DNA from: Trichobilharzia regenti
Lineage: Eukaryota; Platyhelminthes; Trematoda; Strigeidida; Schistosomatidae
NCBI GenBank assembly: GCA_944472135.2
Contig: OX235263.1
Span: 1,781,517-1,845,516, forward strand
Reading direction: 5' to 3'
DNA length: 64,000 nucleotides
Every line of letters begins with the position of its first letter. The stretch's first letter is position 1. The notes under the pieces were generated by a model that saw only the letters and a list, made by a program, of their open reading frames with translations, was not told the DNA's origin and made no database searches. The translations under genes were made by a program, and so were the position numbers. Shown here piece after piece: positions 1 to 10,349 of the stretch.

Positions 1-420
1 TGAACATGTACTAAAACGCCTATATCTAAAGGGAATAAATGCTTTAAACAGTATCATCATCAGGCATCTCCTTGACACGGGTCATGAGATGGATGTCTCA
101 TGATCGTCCAAAACTATTATTAAGCAAAAGAGTTCAGTTCTCATCAAGTTTGCTGAAGCGATCTCCATCAAATGCCTGACTGCGTAATGTTGTGTATGAT
201 CGTTATTGTTTGGGATAAAGTGTTTATTAATATTATTAACACTGTAGGCATATATTGATTGATTTTATTTTAAAATGAAGTATGTGTATGTTAAAATGAT
301 TCTTGTGGATATATTTAATAGTGTCATTAGGCTGTAAGCAGATGATGAGAAGTCAACGGAATAAACAATGATGGTACCATTTTATTCTGCACAAACTGTT
401 GTTCTTGCTTTATTGAAATT
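1..420 (+). mobile_element. Penelope-like element 3' end (left edge of window)
   Basis: The first ~190 bp match by eye the end of the GIY-YIG domain coded at 53587-53700 (NALNSTI-ARHLL region). The rest matches the 3' untranslated part at 53820-54200, including a hammerhead-like block at about 331-400. Here that block has lost its core (CTGATGA reads ATGATGA, GAAA reads GGAA). The element continues left of the window. Confidence 0.7.
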
Positions 421-1074
421 CATTAGGGGGAATAAATGTATGAAATCATGGTGATTGGTTGTTAATTTATATCCTTATTGGCCATTTTTTTTTTGACCTG
501 GTGAATCTGATCTTCAGTAATATGTTTGTTAGTGTTATGTACTCGTCGCTGAATTATTGTTATGGGCTGGTCGAGAAACTAATAGTCCTGACGCGAGAAG
601 GCGGAAATCAGAAGACCACTAGGTTTTCGATGATACTTCTATTGTCCAAACACAAGGAGACGAAAATAAATGGTCTCACACCAAAGTGGTAAGCAAGTCA
701 AGTAGTTGTAAAGTAAAGTAGTTCACACAAATTGTTGAATGCGAATATATATAAATAATTCAGACAAAGCGTGGGAAAAATCATTAGACAGTCTTAACAT
801 GAATGGCTAATTATAATGGAGTGTCGATCCAATTATACATAGCGAATATAGCAGACATGCCAACAAACATATATGGATATATGTCACCAAGCAACGGACT
901 GTCAACAAACACTCATATTATATATAATATAATATAAGGAGAATACACATTATTAAAGGAGACAAGTTCACACAAGTGAAATGGTCACAGACTAAGAGAG
1001 CAAACAGAAAGAGAGACCAACATGCACACACACACACACATAAATATATATATGTGGATACATATCAGTTAGTC
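421..1074. other. No gene seen
   Basis: AT-rich unassigned sequence with simple runs: poly-T near 484-494, (TA)-rich stretches at 918-938 and a (CA)n run at 1026-1042. The 77-codon plus frame at 459-692 has no recognisable feature. Confidence 0.5.
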
Positions 1075-1560
1075 ACTTGAGTACCAGGCTTCTAGAAATT
1101 CTTTGGCATTTTTGTTGTGTTTCCTCTATTTAAAATTTCTACATTTTCCTAGTCAAATTAGTGTCCCTAGTTATCTACTTGCTTTGGTATGAAAGAGTGC
1201 ATATCGTGCCTTTTTACAGCTAATTTGTAGTCTTGGATTTGGTTTCGAAGAGGACGCCCTCTTTGACGGACGTAGTGTTTATCACAGTTCGTCCAGTTTA
1301 TCTTGTAAATAGTGTTGATTTTATCTTCTTTTTCTTTTGGATCTTTTCATCTACAAAATACAGAATGAAATGATTGTGTTGGCTTTTGTACTGTATTTTC
1401 AACGATCTTGGTATTCTAACCATTATTTCAGAGTTATTCTTTATACATGGTTTTCTTGTGGCCCTATTGGTTTTCATCTGTGGGTCTTCAAGTTTGTTTG
1501 ACATGAGATATAAGTTATCCGCAACGTTGGAATCTACTAGCTTCCTCTTTTCGGACTAAC
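1075..1560 (-). mobile_element. PLE GIY-YIG fragment
   Basis: Minus-strand reading shows a decayed GIY-YIG endonuclease region similar to the copy at 22590-23400 (shared GRP-LR-x-I and the preceding KINxxNCxKHY pattern, in several frames). The 68-codon minus ORF at 1298-1504 covers part of it. No intact gene. Confidence 0.5.
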
Positions 1561-1842
1561 GTGTACCCATCTTCTCACCCAACCCAGGCCTGTGGCCTAC
1601 TGCATGTTTTCAATGAGTTTAGTTTACTTAACCCCTGAGACTGGCTTAATTTTATTTGATTATCTAATAGCGTGTTTGTTGTTATCGCTTTCACAGACGA
1701 GCTTTATTTTCTGATCTTTTACATGGGCTGTGTGTAGCAAAAGGTATTTCATGCGTATTTGGTATTCAATTGAGTTACGTACTGCATTTCCTGATCAAAC
1801 CCATTTACCAATGTTATCGTTCTTACTTCAAGTTTGACCACG

Positions 1843-2265
1843 GGTTGATATCAGTTAGAGAACCAGCATTGAAAATCATGGAGTACTGGAGAGCTGTTTC
1901 CGCCTGATTTGGGATTCATCATCAGCGTGCACCCATTGCCATGGTTCGAAATTAGGACCTTTCGGTTACATGGCAAGCTCGTAGACTATTTGGCCACTTG
2001 GACTCGACTCAATGGCTAACCTATTAATTCTAAGTTTTACCGATTCGCGATATGCATAGAGCAACCTCTAGCTAATATCATCGGTCTACGAGCTTTTTTG
2101 TTGCAACCGGAAGGTTTTGTGTTCGAAATGTAGTGGTTGATGCGTCCTGTAGATGAGTTGCAAACCCAGCTAACTGAACAGTTATCTAGTACTACCTGTC
2201 TTTCACTGGTTTTTTTCTCCAACTGATATCAATCCGTGATCAAACTTTAAACAAATCAAATCATC
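1843..2265. mobile_element. Degenerate SINE2 inverted pair
   Basis: A minus copy (1843-2010, with GATATCAGTTAGAGAACCA and GGTTCGAAATT) and a plus copy (about 2090-2265, ending CCAACTGATATCAATC) arranged head to head. Hammerhead cores are recognisable but broken. No target duplication was identified with confidence. Confidence 0.55.
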
Positions 2266-2489
2266 ACAAGCTAACTCGTGAAAATCATTATTCTTAGTTA
2301 TAAAATAAAATAAAATCTTTCCTATTTATAGTGTCCCAATAAGGACGAAATGCGCGTTCTAGATTCTACTGCTATTCACCATCCTCTAACTAAATTCTAA
2401 TTATTCAAGTGTTGGTTTGTAGGGATTTGATTGGTTTCAGGATTTCATCATGAGCTGACATTAGTTAGAGAACCATTGGAAAACCTAGG

Positions 2490-2539
2490 AGTACTGGACA
2501 GCTGTTTCGTCCCTAGTTTGGGACTCTTCAGCAGTACGC
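2490..2539 (-). ncRNA. Hammerhead ribozyme in SINE2 (intact core)
   Basis: On the minus strand: GTACTG, CTGAAGA, a helix II of GTCCC/GGGAC with a 6-nt loop, GAAA, then the self-complementary ACAGCTGT forming helix III, GTC (cleavage site) and CAGTAC, which pairs perfectly with GTACTG (helix I). All conserved core positions are present. Known schistosome hammerheads belong to the Smalpha family; this one sits in a different repeat. Confidence 0.75.
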
Positions 2540-2894
2540 ACCCACCGGGATTCGAACCCAGGACTTTCCGGTTACTAATGTCAGCTCATGATGAAATCCT
2601 GAAACCAATCAAATCCCTACAAACCAACACTTGAATACCAATGAGATGCTCACTGGCGACTGAGCCTATTCAGGTAGGTAGTTACTTGGGTTCCAGTGGG
2701 AAGTCGTGACTGGTAGGGTGCAGCGGGTCGGGTGTGAGGACAAATACTCGCCGAAGACATTGGCTAGCGGTCGCACTATGTCGTGAATTGGCAGAAGTTA
2801 GAATTCAAGGACCATTGGATCGGGTCCCAGTGGCTTAATGGTATATGAGCTCGTTTCTTAACCGGAAGGTCCTGGGTTCGAATCCAGGTGGGTG

Positions 2895-2942
2895 CGTAAT
2901 GCTGAAGAGTCCCAAACTAGGACGAAACAGCTGTCCAGTACT
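2895..2942 (+). ncRNA. Hammerhead ribozyme in SINE2 (plus copy)
   Basis: Core CTGAAGA at 2902-2908, helix II GTCC/GGAC, GAAA at 2923-2926, helix III from ACAGCTGT, and cleavage after GTC at 2935. Helix I is GTAATG with CAGTAC and has one mismatch. Likely active or weakened. Confidence 0.65.
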
Positions 2943-3325
2943 CCCAGGTTTTCCACTGGTTCTCTAACTAATGTCAGCTCATGATGAAATCCTAAATTCT
3001 AATTACATGCTCAGACATCGTCAAAGCATCTGCACAAGAAGCAGACATGTCAACCTGAGTTCGAGCACTTCGGTCCAATCAATCGACGAGAAAATCAAAA
3101 ATTCAATTAAATAAATAATATGAACCGTCTCACAAGAGGTGGCTCTCGTGGCCAGAGTGATCTAGTGGATAACGCTTTGGCGTTTGAAACTATTGGCACT
3201 GGGTTTGATCCTCTGTGGAGACACTATCATTCATTGGAGAATGCGGGTACATCCAGATGACGAGTCCCAAATGGGAACAAATGCGCGTCCCGAATTTAAC
3301 TGCCAGTCACCATCCTCCAAATAAC

Positions 3326-4051
3326 TTTACTTCTTTCCTGGTTGTAAAATTACCTACTGGTTTCCATCGACAGAGTTGGCAGTGCACTTATTCATCTATA
3401 AGACTTTCAGTTGCAGTACATTTCTCAGAGAAACGTTTAAGCGTAATTCGAACAATCTTGAGACAGAACTTCAGAGAAAATGAGTCTTTTGGCTAGTATG
3501 TTATACATGTCTAAACACGTATGAAAGCTTTGCCGGTTAAGCTTTTATAACAATTTCCAGGTTTATGAGTACAGAGATCGCCTAAAATCATTCACCCAGA
3601 GATTATTTGTATTTTCTCTCTTATCAAGTTCAAATAATCCCGCAGGTAAGGTCTGGGGTTCAAAACGAATTTGTTCCAACCTTCTGACATCAATTATATC
3701 TCTCTGTGACAAATCCATATGATTTATAAAACCCTCGAGGTTGAGACTCTTAGCTGTAGTATTGGACTGATGGTTCAGTTGCAGCATACTCGTCAGATGC
3801 GTTGGAGGTCCTCTTATACTGCAACTCCAAAGCCTGAAACTCACTCTGCTTCACTCAGAACTTAAAAGAAAAAACAAAAATGCTTGATGATTGAAAGTAA
3901 GATGAAAGTATGGGTTACAATACGAATTAAACTCAATGTCTTCAGGGTTTTGTCACGTGGAGCTTTGTCCTCTACTAGGCCAAGTTTCTTTGATACACTT
4001 CTAACATCATTTCAAAATGCTTTGATAGGACACTAACTGGTAACTAGTGTA
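3326..4051. other. No recognised gene
   Basis: The frames at 3215-3496 and 3844-3563 are short and unrecognised. The plus strand at 3560-3850 resembles no other sequence noticed in the window. No splice-bounded exon was found. Confidence 0.4.
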
Positions 4052-4420
4052 ATGTATATAGTCCTTCGTCTTGTTCATACTGAATTCTATCAGTCAAGTT
4101 TGCAGTGTGGCCACCATTCTAGGAGGCTTGCCATCACGGTGTACCTTGAACTGTCGATTTATCAAGTGGCTGGAGGCAGTCGGTGGGAAGCCTTGCTTCA
4201 GCTAGGTTTCGTGCTCAATTTGTCACTCACTAGTCAGCAAGTCGTATCCAAAACCTTGAAGGAACTCATGTCCCTTCTGAGATTCGAACCCGCACTACCC
4301 ACTGCAAACCTGACTGGTTGCAGATACGCCCTGTTGTGTGATGAGTGCCAAAGTGAGCACTAAACCTAGGCCAGAAGCCTCCTGCTCAATGGCTCCAACC
4401 AGCTAATTTCAGCATTTCAA
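4052..4420 (-). mobile_element. SINE4 (tRNA-like) copy
   Basis: Minus orientation with box B GCGGGTTCGAATCTC (4294-4280) and a body sharing GGTGGGAAGCCTTGCTTCAGCTAGGTTTCG and CAAGTTTGCAGTGTGGCCACCATTCTAGG with the copies at 28.9-29.6 kb. It ends about 115 bp from host exon 5. Confidence 0.6.
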
Positions 4421-4536
4421 AATGGACAATATGATGCTGAAGGCTTTCCATCAAGCAATTAACTTTTCACTCTTTAATCGATTACATTATATTACAAAAT
4501 AACAATAAACAACGTTCTGACTATACAACAACTTAC

Positions 4537-4965
4537 TAGTCTCTTCATTTCATATGCCCTGATCCATGCTTCCAATTCAATTTGATAACAATTATGCTTC
4601 ATTGAACTCTGTGGATCATTTACATCGACACAGAAGGCATTTATTAAAAATGGTATACCAGTTAAATGTTCAATAAGATGTAGAATAATTTTTTTCAGTT
4701 TTCGCCTTGAAAGTATTTCATTGATTGTCAGTGAGATTTTATCCTTGATCTTTTCATCATTCGATTCTATGTAAACTGGTAAAATGAATGATAATAGGGA
4801 ATTGATGGAGGTCAGCAGATGTAGAACATGGTTCATCTGTTGACGAATGGATGTTTGTGTCAGTGATGTGGTCAAATTTCGCTGAAAAATGCCTTCTAGA
4901 TCATCACTTATCTGAGTCATTGGATTTTCATTTGAGATTGTTTGTTCAGGTAAAGTAGAGGTTAG
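4537..4965 (-). CDS. Host gene, exon 5 (last visible exon)
   Basis: A 429-nt exon of exactly 143 codons. The acceptor CTTGTTTCAG|CTA has a good pyrimidine tract, and the donor CTA|GTAAGT is full consensus. Phase 0 at both ends matches the end of exon 4. The peptide is helical and leucine-rich (HVLHLLTSINSLLSFIL, KKIILHLIEHLTGIPFL) with no enzyme motif. The donor shows that at least one more exon lies beyond the left edge of the window. The intron between exons 4 and 5 is about 18.7 kb and packed with transposon debris. Confidence 0.8.
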
Positions 4966-4975
4966 CTGAAACAAG

Positions 4976-5784
4976 CATAGAAAATGTCAGTCAACAAAAG
5001 TGTATTTACACGGCGATAAATAATAATAAGAATATTGAGAAACTGAGTTAACTGTATGGCAGTGTCGTAGTCTGGGTTATCAGGAAAATTCATAAAATTC
5101 TCTGAGTTTCAGATGTTCTTCCTTCAGTAATCTATTTGTTTATCTATACTTCTAGAGTTAGAAGAAATTAGTCGAAAAGTTGAGGTCTAAAGGAACAAGA
5201 GTGCCAGTGTAACTCCCTTATCGATGTACTCCTAAATCTCGCATACTTTGCTATTCACTAGTAAGCCTTGCGAAGAGGTAAAGTATGGTCTGAGGCTAGC
5301 AATCCCATTTCCTTGGAAATAACACCACCTCTGCTGAAACTGCAAAGCCTGAAGTCCCATCTCCTCATCGGAGCACAAGAACTAAAAGGAGATAGTCTGA
5401 ACAAAATAAATCCTTGAATAGACGTAAAGGCATTATTCTCCTGTCGATACTTGGATGATATTCGAGACGGCATGGACGAAAAGTCAGAGTCTGCTAGGTT
5501 CAGGAGTTACTAGCCTATTTCGCCAAGACGGAAGTCTATCTGGATGAGGGGCATGATTGATAATGAATGTTACTTCTAAATGGAAATAATTAACTTATTT
5601 GTGTTGATACTTATCTCCATACTTTTTCATTAGCATCGAACTTTTCCTGAGAGTTCTGATATAACGTTAACCTAGTGTAAACTTACTAATCTTCCCTTGG
5701 CCCCGCCCCCCCGGTAGTTACAGTTGTGATTATTCCTCACAATTTTGAAATATTTTTCATGACATAAACTATAACCTTTACTTT
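4976..5784. other. Intron sequence, mostly unassigned
   Basis: Apart from the SINE3 body at 5262-5410 nothing is recognised. A G/C run (CCCCGCCCCCCCGG) lies at 5701-5713, just before an RTE fragment. Confidence 0.4.
5262..5410 (+). mobile_element. SINE3 body fragment
   Basis: GTAAAGTATGGTCTGAGGCTAGCAATCCC and AAAGCCTGAAGTCCC match the SINE3 body. There is no tRNA-like head. A similar end fragment may lie at 3820-3870. Confidence 0.45.
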
Positions 5785-6690
5785 TTTGTCTTGTTTCAAA
5801 CACCTTATGTACACAGTCACACAAAATCGAAGACTTACAAGCGAAAACCGATAAACTGGTCGAAGAGGCAGCCGGCGAAGACAGGACTCCAGGTGGACAT
5901 AGGTGAACAAGACGGAGGTGATGAAAATAACCAACCAACAACAACAACTGCAGAAACATCCAGCGCCAATCACCATCGACGGAAGAGATTTGAAAGAGGT
6001 TACTCCATTCACATATCTAGAGAGCATTATCTCAATTACAGCCAATCGGAACGGACGAGGATGTCAAATCGAGCGAGGATCGGGAAGGCGAGAAACACAC
6101 TCATCAACCTGAAACGAATCTTGAAATCTTCGTCATTCAGCCAGCCAACAACAAAATCCGGTCGGATTTTCAATACAAAGTCAGTCAGTTCTTCTATACA
6201 GAACAAATCAGAAACTTGGCAGGCGAGTCACAAAGAATATTTCCAACAAGCTATTGCAGACCTTCATCAGCAACTGTCTTCGCTGGATCTATACTGAAGA
6301 TCAGAGGGCCGGGCCGGAAAGAATCACCAACAACAAGAAACTATTGGAAAAAACAAATCAAGAACCAATCGCCTAACAAATATGGAGGAGAAAGTGGATT
6401 GAGATGGATTGGGCACTCGCTGATGGGGCATCGCGCTGGGTGACATCGCGAGCGCGTCAGGCCATTGCTCAAGTAGAATCAGACCAAAAGGGAAGCGGCG
6501 AGTGAGACGTCAGTGCAAGGGTGACATGGAGGAGATCGTGTGAATAGAAGGAGGAGTTGAAACAGTATGGACTAAGATGGATGAAGGTGGAAAGTACAGC
6601 AGAAGGAAGACAGAAGTGGTTAATGGAGACGTGCAGTTGAATCCCTGTCATGTTCCGCTAGGAACCCAAGAAGACAATAATAATAAATAA
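5785..6690 (+). mobile_element. RTE-like LINE 3' fragment
   Basis: Contains the post-RT part of an RTE/SR2-like non-LTR element in several frames: a CAACAACAAC-rich stretch, the PITIDGRDLKEVTPFTYLES block (near 5960-6020), a RARIGKARNTLINLKRI segment, then a GLRWIGHSL-like block (near 6400) and a tail ending in (AAT)n at 6680. The tail of A/T triplets is typical of RTE-clade LINEs. Many frameshifts, no functional frame. Confidence 0.65.
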
Positions 6691-7439
6691 TAATGTACAC
6701 ACATATGCGAAATAAATAATTTTATACAACTGAGATTGTATAGCTAAGTGAATACATTTGTCAAAAACAGACTCTCCGTTGAACTACCTGTTCTTATTTT
6801 CAAGTCTTGTGGCGTATTTTTCATGAACTTCTAAATGAGGCGGAAATCTTAATGTCTTTAACATACGAATCGCCTCTGTTAAATGTGAGATGTTACTCCA
6901 GAAGTGGTCAGTATTTATTCATATTTTGAGGATGAGTATGAAAGTGGTTGAGCATGTTGACCACTTGACATATTTGAGGAGTTTCACCACCATATGTATG
7001 TACATCTATATATATATATAAACTTTTCGTGTCACTCCATTTCACTACTTACATCACATCATCAGTAGTAGCATCTTACTGAATATCGGTTGATGAGTGG
7101 AATTCAATCAAATTTGTGTTGCTATAGGTTACAACTGTTTGTCTTGAAGTGTCTTGTTTATTTATTTAAATCTAGTCGGTTGAAATGGATATATGAAAAT
7201 TCACTGATTAATCATAAAATTCGAAGTTTTGCAGGCATTGTACTTATTTCAACTTGATCTGCGAGGCGTTGTTCATTTGTGGAAACATTCCAAACTAGAG
7301 AGTAATGAACATATGTTTCGTCCTACTTTCGGACTCTCCAACTGGTAATCTAACCTGAAATCAAGTGGATCCTTGGTAACTGATAAAGACCGACCTCAGA
7401 TGAGAAATTGTGTTTATGAGAATCCCCTCATTTTGGGTT
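6691..7439. other. No gene seen
   Basis: Unassigned intron sequence with a (TA)n run at 7007-7020. A weak hammerhead-like trace occurs on the minus strand near 7300-7345 (GGAGAGTCCGAAAGTAGGACGAAAC), without a core. Confidence 0.4.
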
Positions 7440-7675
7440 GTCTTTTCTATTCCTTTACATTCTCAGTGAACATAGGGCTTCAAGCTAGAGGCTCAAAGTT
7501 TCAGTAGCACTGGGGTTATCTTATGGGATGGGGTTACCAGCCTCCACCCTACCTTACCTTTTTTTGGGATTGTAACCGGCTAAGGGAGTTGAAGTTCTGC
7601 ACCGACCGGCCTTCCAAACCCGGACAACGTGCATTGTAGGCCAGCGCTCTACCGCTGAACCACCGATACACGGAT
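7440..7675 (-). mobile_element. SINE3 copy
   Basis: Minus orientation: tRNA-like head at about 7675-7605 (TCGGTGGTTCAGCGGTAGAGCGCTGG; box B GTCCGGGTTTGG) and body to 7440. Confidence 0.6.
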
Positions 7676-7759
7676 GGATGCTCACCAGTGACAATGGCTG
7701 CTAGTAGAGCTAGACATCTGCAAGTAGCATAAGTAAGAAGTCAATGGGCGTTGAAATTC

Positions 7760-7910
7760 GTCCCACAGACTGAAGGGTAAAAAAATGGTAACTTCGTAAC
7801 CTGAAGTTCATGGATTCGATTCTTAGTGGTAGAATGGTGCATCAGTTTTGCTGAAGAATTTCCTGATTTCTAATGGTTTCCTAACTAATGTCGGCTCTTG
7901 ATCTAACTAA
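7760..7910 (+). mobile_element. SINE2 copy with internal deletion
   Basis: Head and tail remain (GTAACCTGAAGTTCATGGATTCGATTCTTAGTGG, then TTGCTGAAGAATTTCC and CTAACTAATGTCGGCTC), but the helix II to cleavage-site part of the hammerhead is deleted. Confidence 0.5.
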
Positions 7911-8155
7911 AAACACTTAGCAGTGTTTGGGAATGAACTGAAACAGATGCATTTGGTCCCCAATCGGAACTTGACATTTCAGAAAAAGACACATTAGCGA
8001 ATAATATTGTTGCCAGTTAAATCTTCACGCTTTACCCTAATTTACATAGATTTATATATCAAGCAAAATTTAACCAATGACGATGAGTTTGTGGATCAAA
8101 TAATAATAATAATGTGTTAAATGTTTTGAATGTCAGTGATAACGGTGATTATAAT

Positions 8156-8664
8156 AATTTGGTTGGAGGATTTCATCATGAACTGACACCAGTTAGAGAA
8201 CCACTGGAAAACCTGCAGGGAGTACTGAACAGCTGTTTCGTCCACTCAGTTTGGGACTCTTCATCAGTAAACACCCAGCATCTGAGTTTGAACCCAAGAT
8301 CTTCTGGTTACAAGGCAAGCTCGCAGATCATTAAGTCACTGGGACCAGATCCAACGGTCAATAAAATTCCAACTTCTCCCGATTCACTACATAGCGTGAC
8401 CACTAGCCAATGTCTTCGGTGAGTATTTTTATACTCACGCCGGACCTGCTGTATCCATAATGGTCCACGAGCTCGCCTTGTTACCGGAAAGTACAGGAGT
8501 CGAATCCAGGTGGTGGGTGCGTACTGATTAAGAGTCCCAAACTAGCTAGACGTAACAGCTGTTCAGTACTCCCTGGTTATTTAATAGTTCTCTAACTGAT
8601 CTCAGCTCATGATGAAATCCTCCAACCAAATCAAATGAAAATCCCTACAAAACCAAAACTTGAA
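8156..8664. mobile_element. Palindromic SINE2 unit with one TSD
   Basis: A minus copy (8160-8400) and a plus copy (8450-8664), heads inward, with outer ends both SINE2 tail (GGAGGATTTCATCATG / CATGATGAAATCCTCC). The duplication GATTATAAT flanks the whole block (8147-8155 and 8665-8673). Both hammerheads are mutated: the left lacks C3 and has GTT at the cleavage site, the right reads GATTAAGAG in place of the core. Confidence 0.7.
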
Positions 8665-8949
8665 GATTATAATGATAGTAAAAATATTGATAATAAGGCG
8701 ATAAGAATAACGAAGGTGGTAAAATATGTGTGTATATCTAGACAAGCCATTAAATAAACAATTAGGTCAAATCTTAAAAGTTAGATAATACTAAAGACGA
8801 AGTGGACAGATAGTCAGAATGTGAATAAATATCATAGAATTACGAAAGGAAGTGGAAAATAAGAAAGAGTGGGAGTTTTTGTTAAATCAAACTTTACCTA
8901 GACTAAGGGAGAGAGAGATAAGGGTAGAACGAGACTAGGATTGTTCTCT

Positions 8950-9560
8950 CGAAATGATTCCCATCGCTCCGGATATATATATAAAAGGCGGGTTCAAATT
9001 CCGTTCGAGAGTTTCGATGGAATGAAATAGATAACTTTGAAGGCACTTCTCTTGTCCACTTGGTGACCACTATCACCACTCAAATGAGACAAAATAGAAC
9101 TTCTTATAGATTTTATTTCGCTTTTTCGAACCATGAAGGAAGATACTCAGTGATTATGCCTTTTTTTGAACTGTCTAGTTAATCGTCCTATATAACCAGC
9201 TTTCACCAAAGAAGCAAATGAATTTGTAAACACACATAGAAGTGACTCAGCTATACAGCTTGTCTTTCATTTGAGCAAACCTACTTTGTCGGCTGGAAAA
9301 TGACAAAGGATGGCGACAGTGTAAGTCCATTTTATTGCTCTAGATAATCTTAGATGGAGGACTTCAGTAGCCACGTCCTCTTTAAATTGCAATTTCAGGA
9401 ACAGTTGATTGTGTTTAACTGTTGTCAGTTTCTCCATATTATACCTCGTGTTCATGTGTCTCCTTACAAATCTACTAGCCTCAACTATTTAGACCAGCGT
9501 ATTTTGGATATATCCAAATTCATTTCCATGACATTTTGAGTGAAACCTGAAAGTGTTAAC
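8950..9560 (-). mobile_element. PLE fragment (RT/GIY-YIG linker and endonuclease)
   Basis: The minus frame at 9455-9267 reads LKLQFKEDVATEVLHLRLSR, a close relative of LLNLEFKGEIEAEILRRRLS in the better copy at 52045. It is followed, with frameshifts, by a KAGYIGR..TRQFKK segment typical of the PLE endonuclease core. Heavily decayed. Confidence 0.55.
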
Positions 9561-10349
9561 TATGCTTGTAAATTCATGTAATCCACGTTCATACACGATA
9601 GCAGAAACTCCCTTGAATACTGATGATGACAAAACTTCAGCCAAGTTATTCTCTAATGACATAAATCATCTTTAATGATGAAATGTGTTCAAAACTAATT
9701 AGCCATCTTATGTTTCATACAAAATACACCATAGGAAAAGGTTTCAAATCACGTCTAAGACTTAGTCATTAAACTAAGAGATTTCATAATTTGAAATTTT
9801 TATTTCATTGATATGAACAACGCTGAAAATTATTTTCTCGGAACTGTAACTAACTTCCGCACCAGAGACCACACACTCTCACACTCACATTAAATTGTTT
9901 CTATATTCATTATAATTTTGAAATACGTTTAAACTAAGTAACAGCATGTAAATAGTTGATGATATATTGCTGTTACTATGGTTACTATGAGCTTAAACAA
10001 ATATTCACATGTGTATACATGATGATACGCATAGAAGTGATGACAATTAATGGCTTAAATTATCAGAGTTATAAAGACAAAAAAATTATTGATTAATGTG
10101 AATGAATGTCGAATGAAGCATAGGCATCTATGATAGATAGACAGATAGATACGAACCAATAAAGGCCACTATTCTGTATGTATGTGTGTGTGCAGATAAG
10201 ATTCCATCATGCTGAACATCTCAGTTAGTATGTCTATTTTCAAACTATTCGAATCGTACGATAATACTAATGTAATTAAAGCCTACTCATTTAGTCCTTC
10301 TACGACTAAAACAAGAGATGTACGTCCTAATTAACAGACATACCTGTCT
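9561..10349. other. No gene seen
   Basis: AT-rich unassigned sequence with a GATA-type repeat at about 10125-10155. Confidence 0.4.

Larger units (their letters stand above)
2404..2991. mobile_element. Palindromic SINE2 unit with hammerheads and one TSD
   Basis: A minus-oriented SINE2 copy (2404-2577) and a plus-oriented one (about 2810-2991) sit head to head. Both outer ends are the same SINE2 tail, and 2405-2466 recurs inverted at 2575-2636. The whole 588-bp block is flanked by the 14-bp duplication CTAAATTCTAATTA (2390-2403 and 2992-3005), so it inserted once, into a Smalpha array. The plus head has pol III box B-like GGTTCGAATCC and box A-like TGGCTTAATGG. Confidence 0.75.
2300..3325 (+). 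mobile_element. Smalpha array interrupted by the SINE2 unit
   Basis: The left piece (about 2325-2403) is the second half of a hammerhead with its 3' flank (GGACGAAATGCGCGTTCTAGATTC). The array resumes at 2992-3325 with the upstream segment (CTCAGACATCGTCAAAGC), a tRNA-like part (GATCTAGTGGATAACGC, GGGTTTGATCC) and a hammerhead at 3250-3300 whose core reads ATGACGAG (C3 changed) and whose GAAA is disrupted (GAACAAA). Confidence 0.65.

Noticed and set aside
7300..7345. Hammerhead on the minus strand
   Set aside because: Only a helix II-GAAA-like block is present; the CTGANGA core and helix I are missing.
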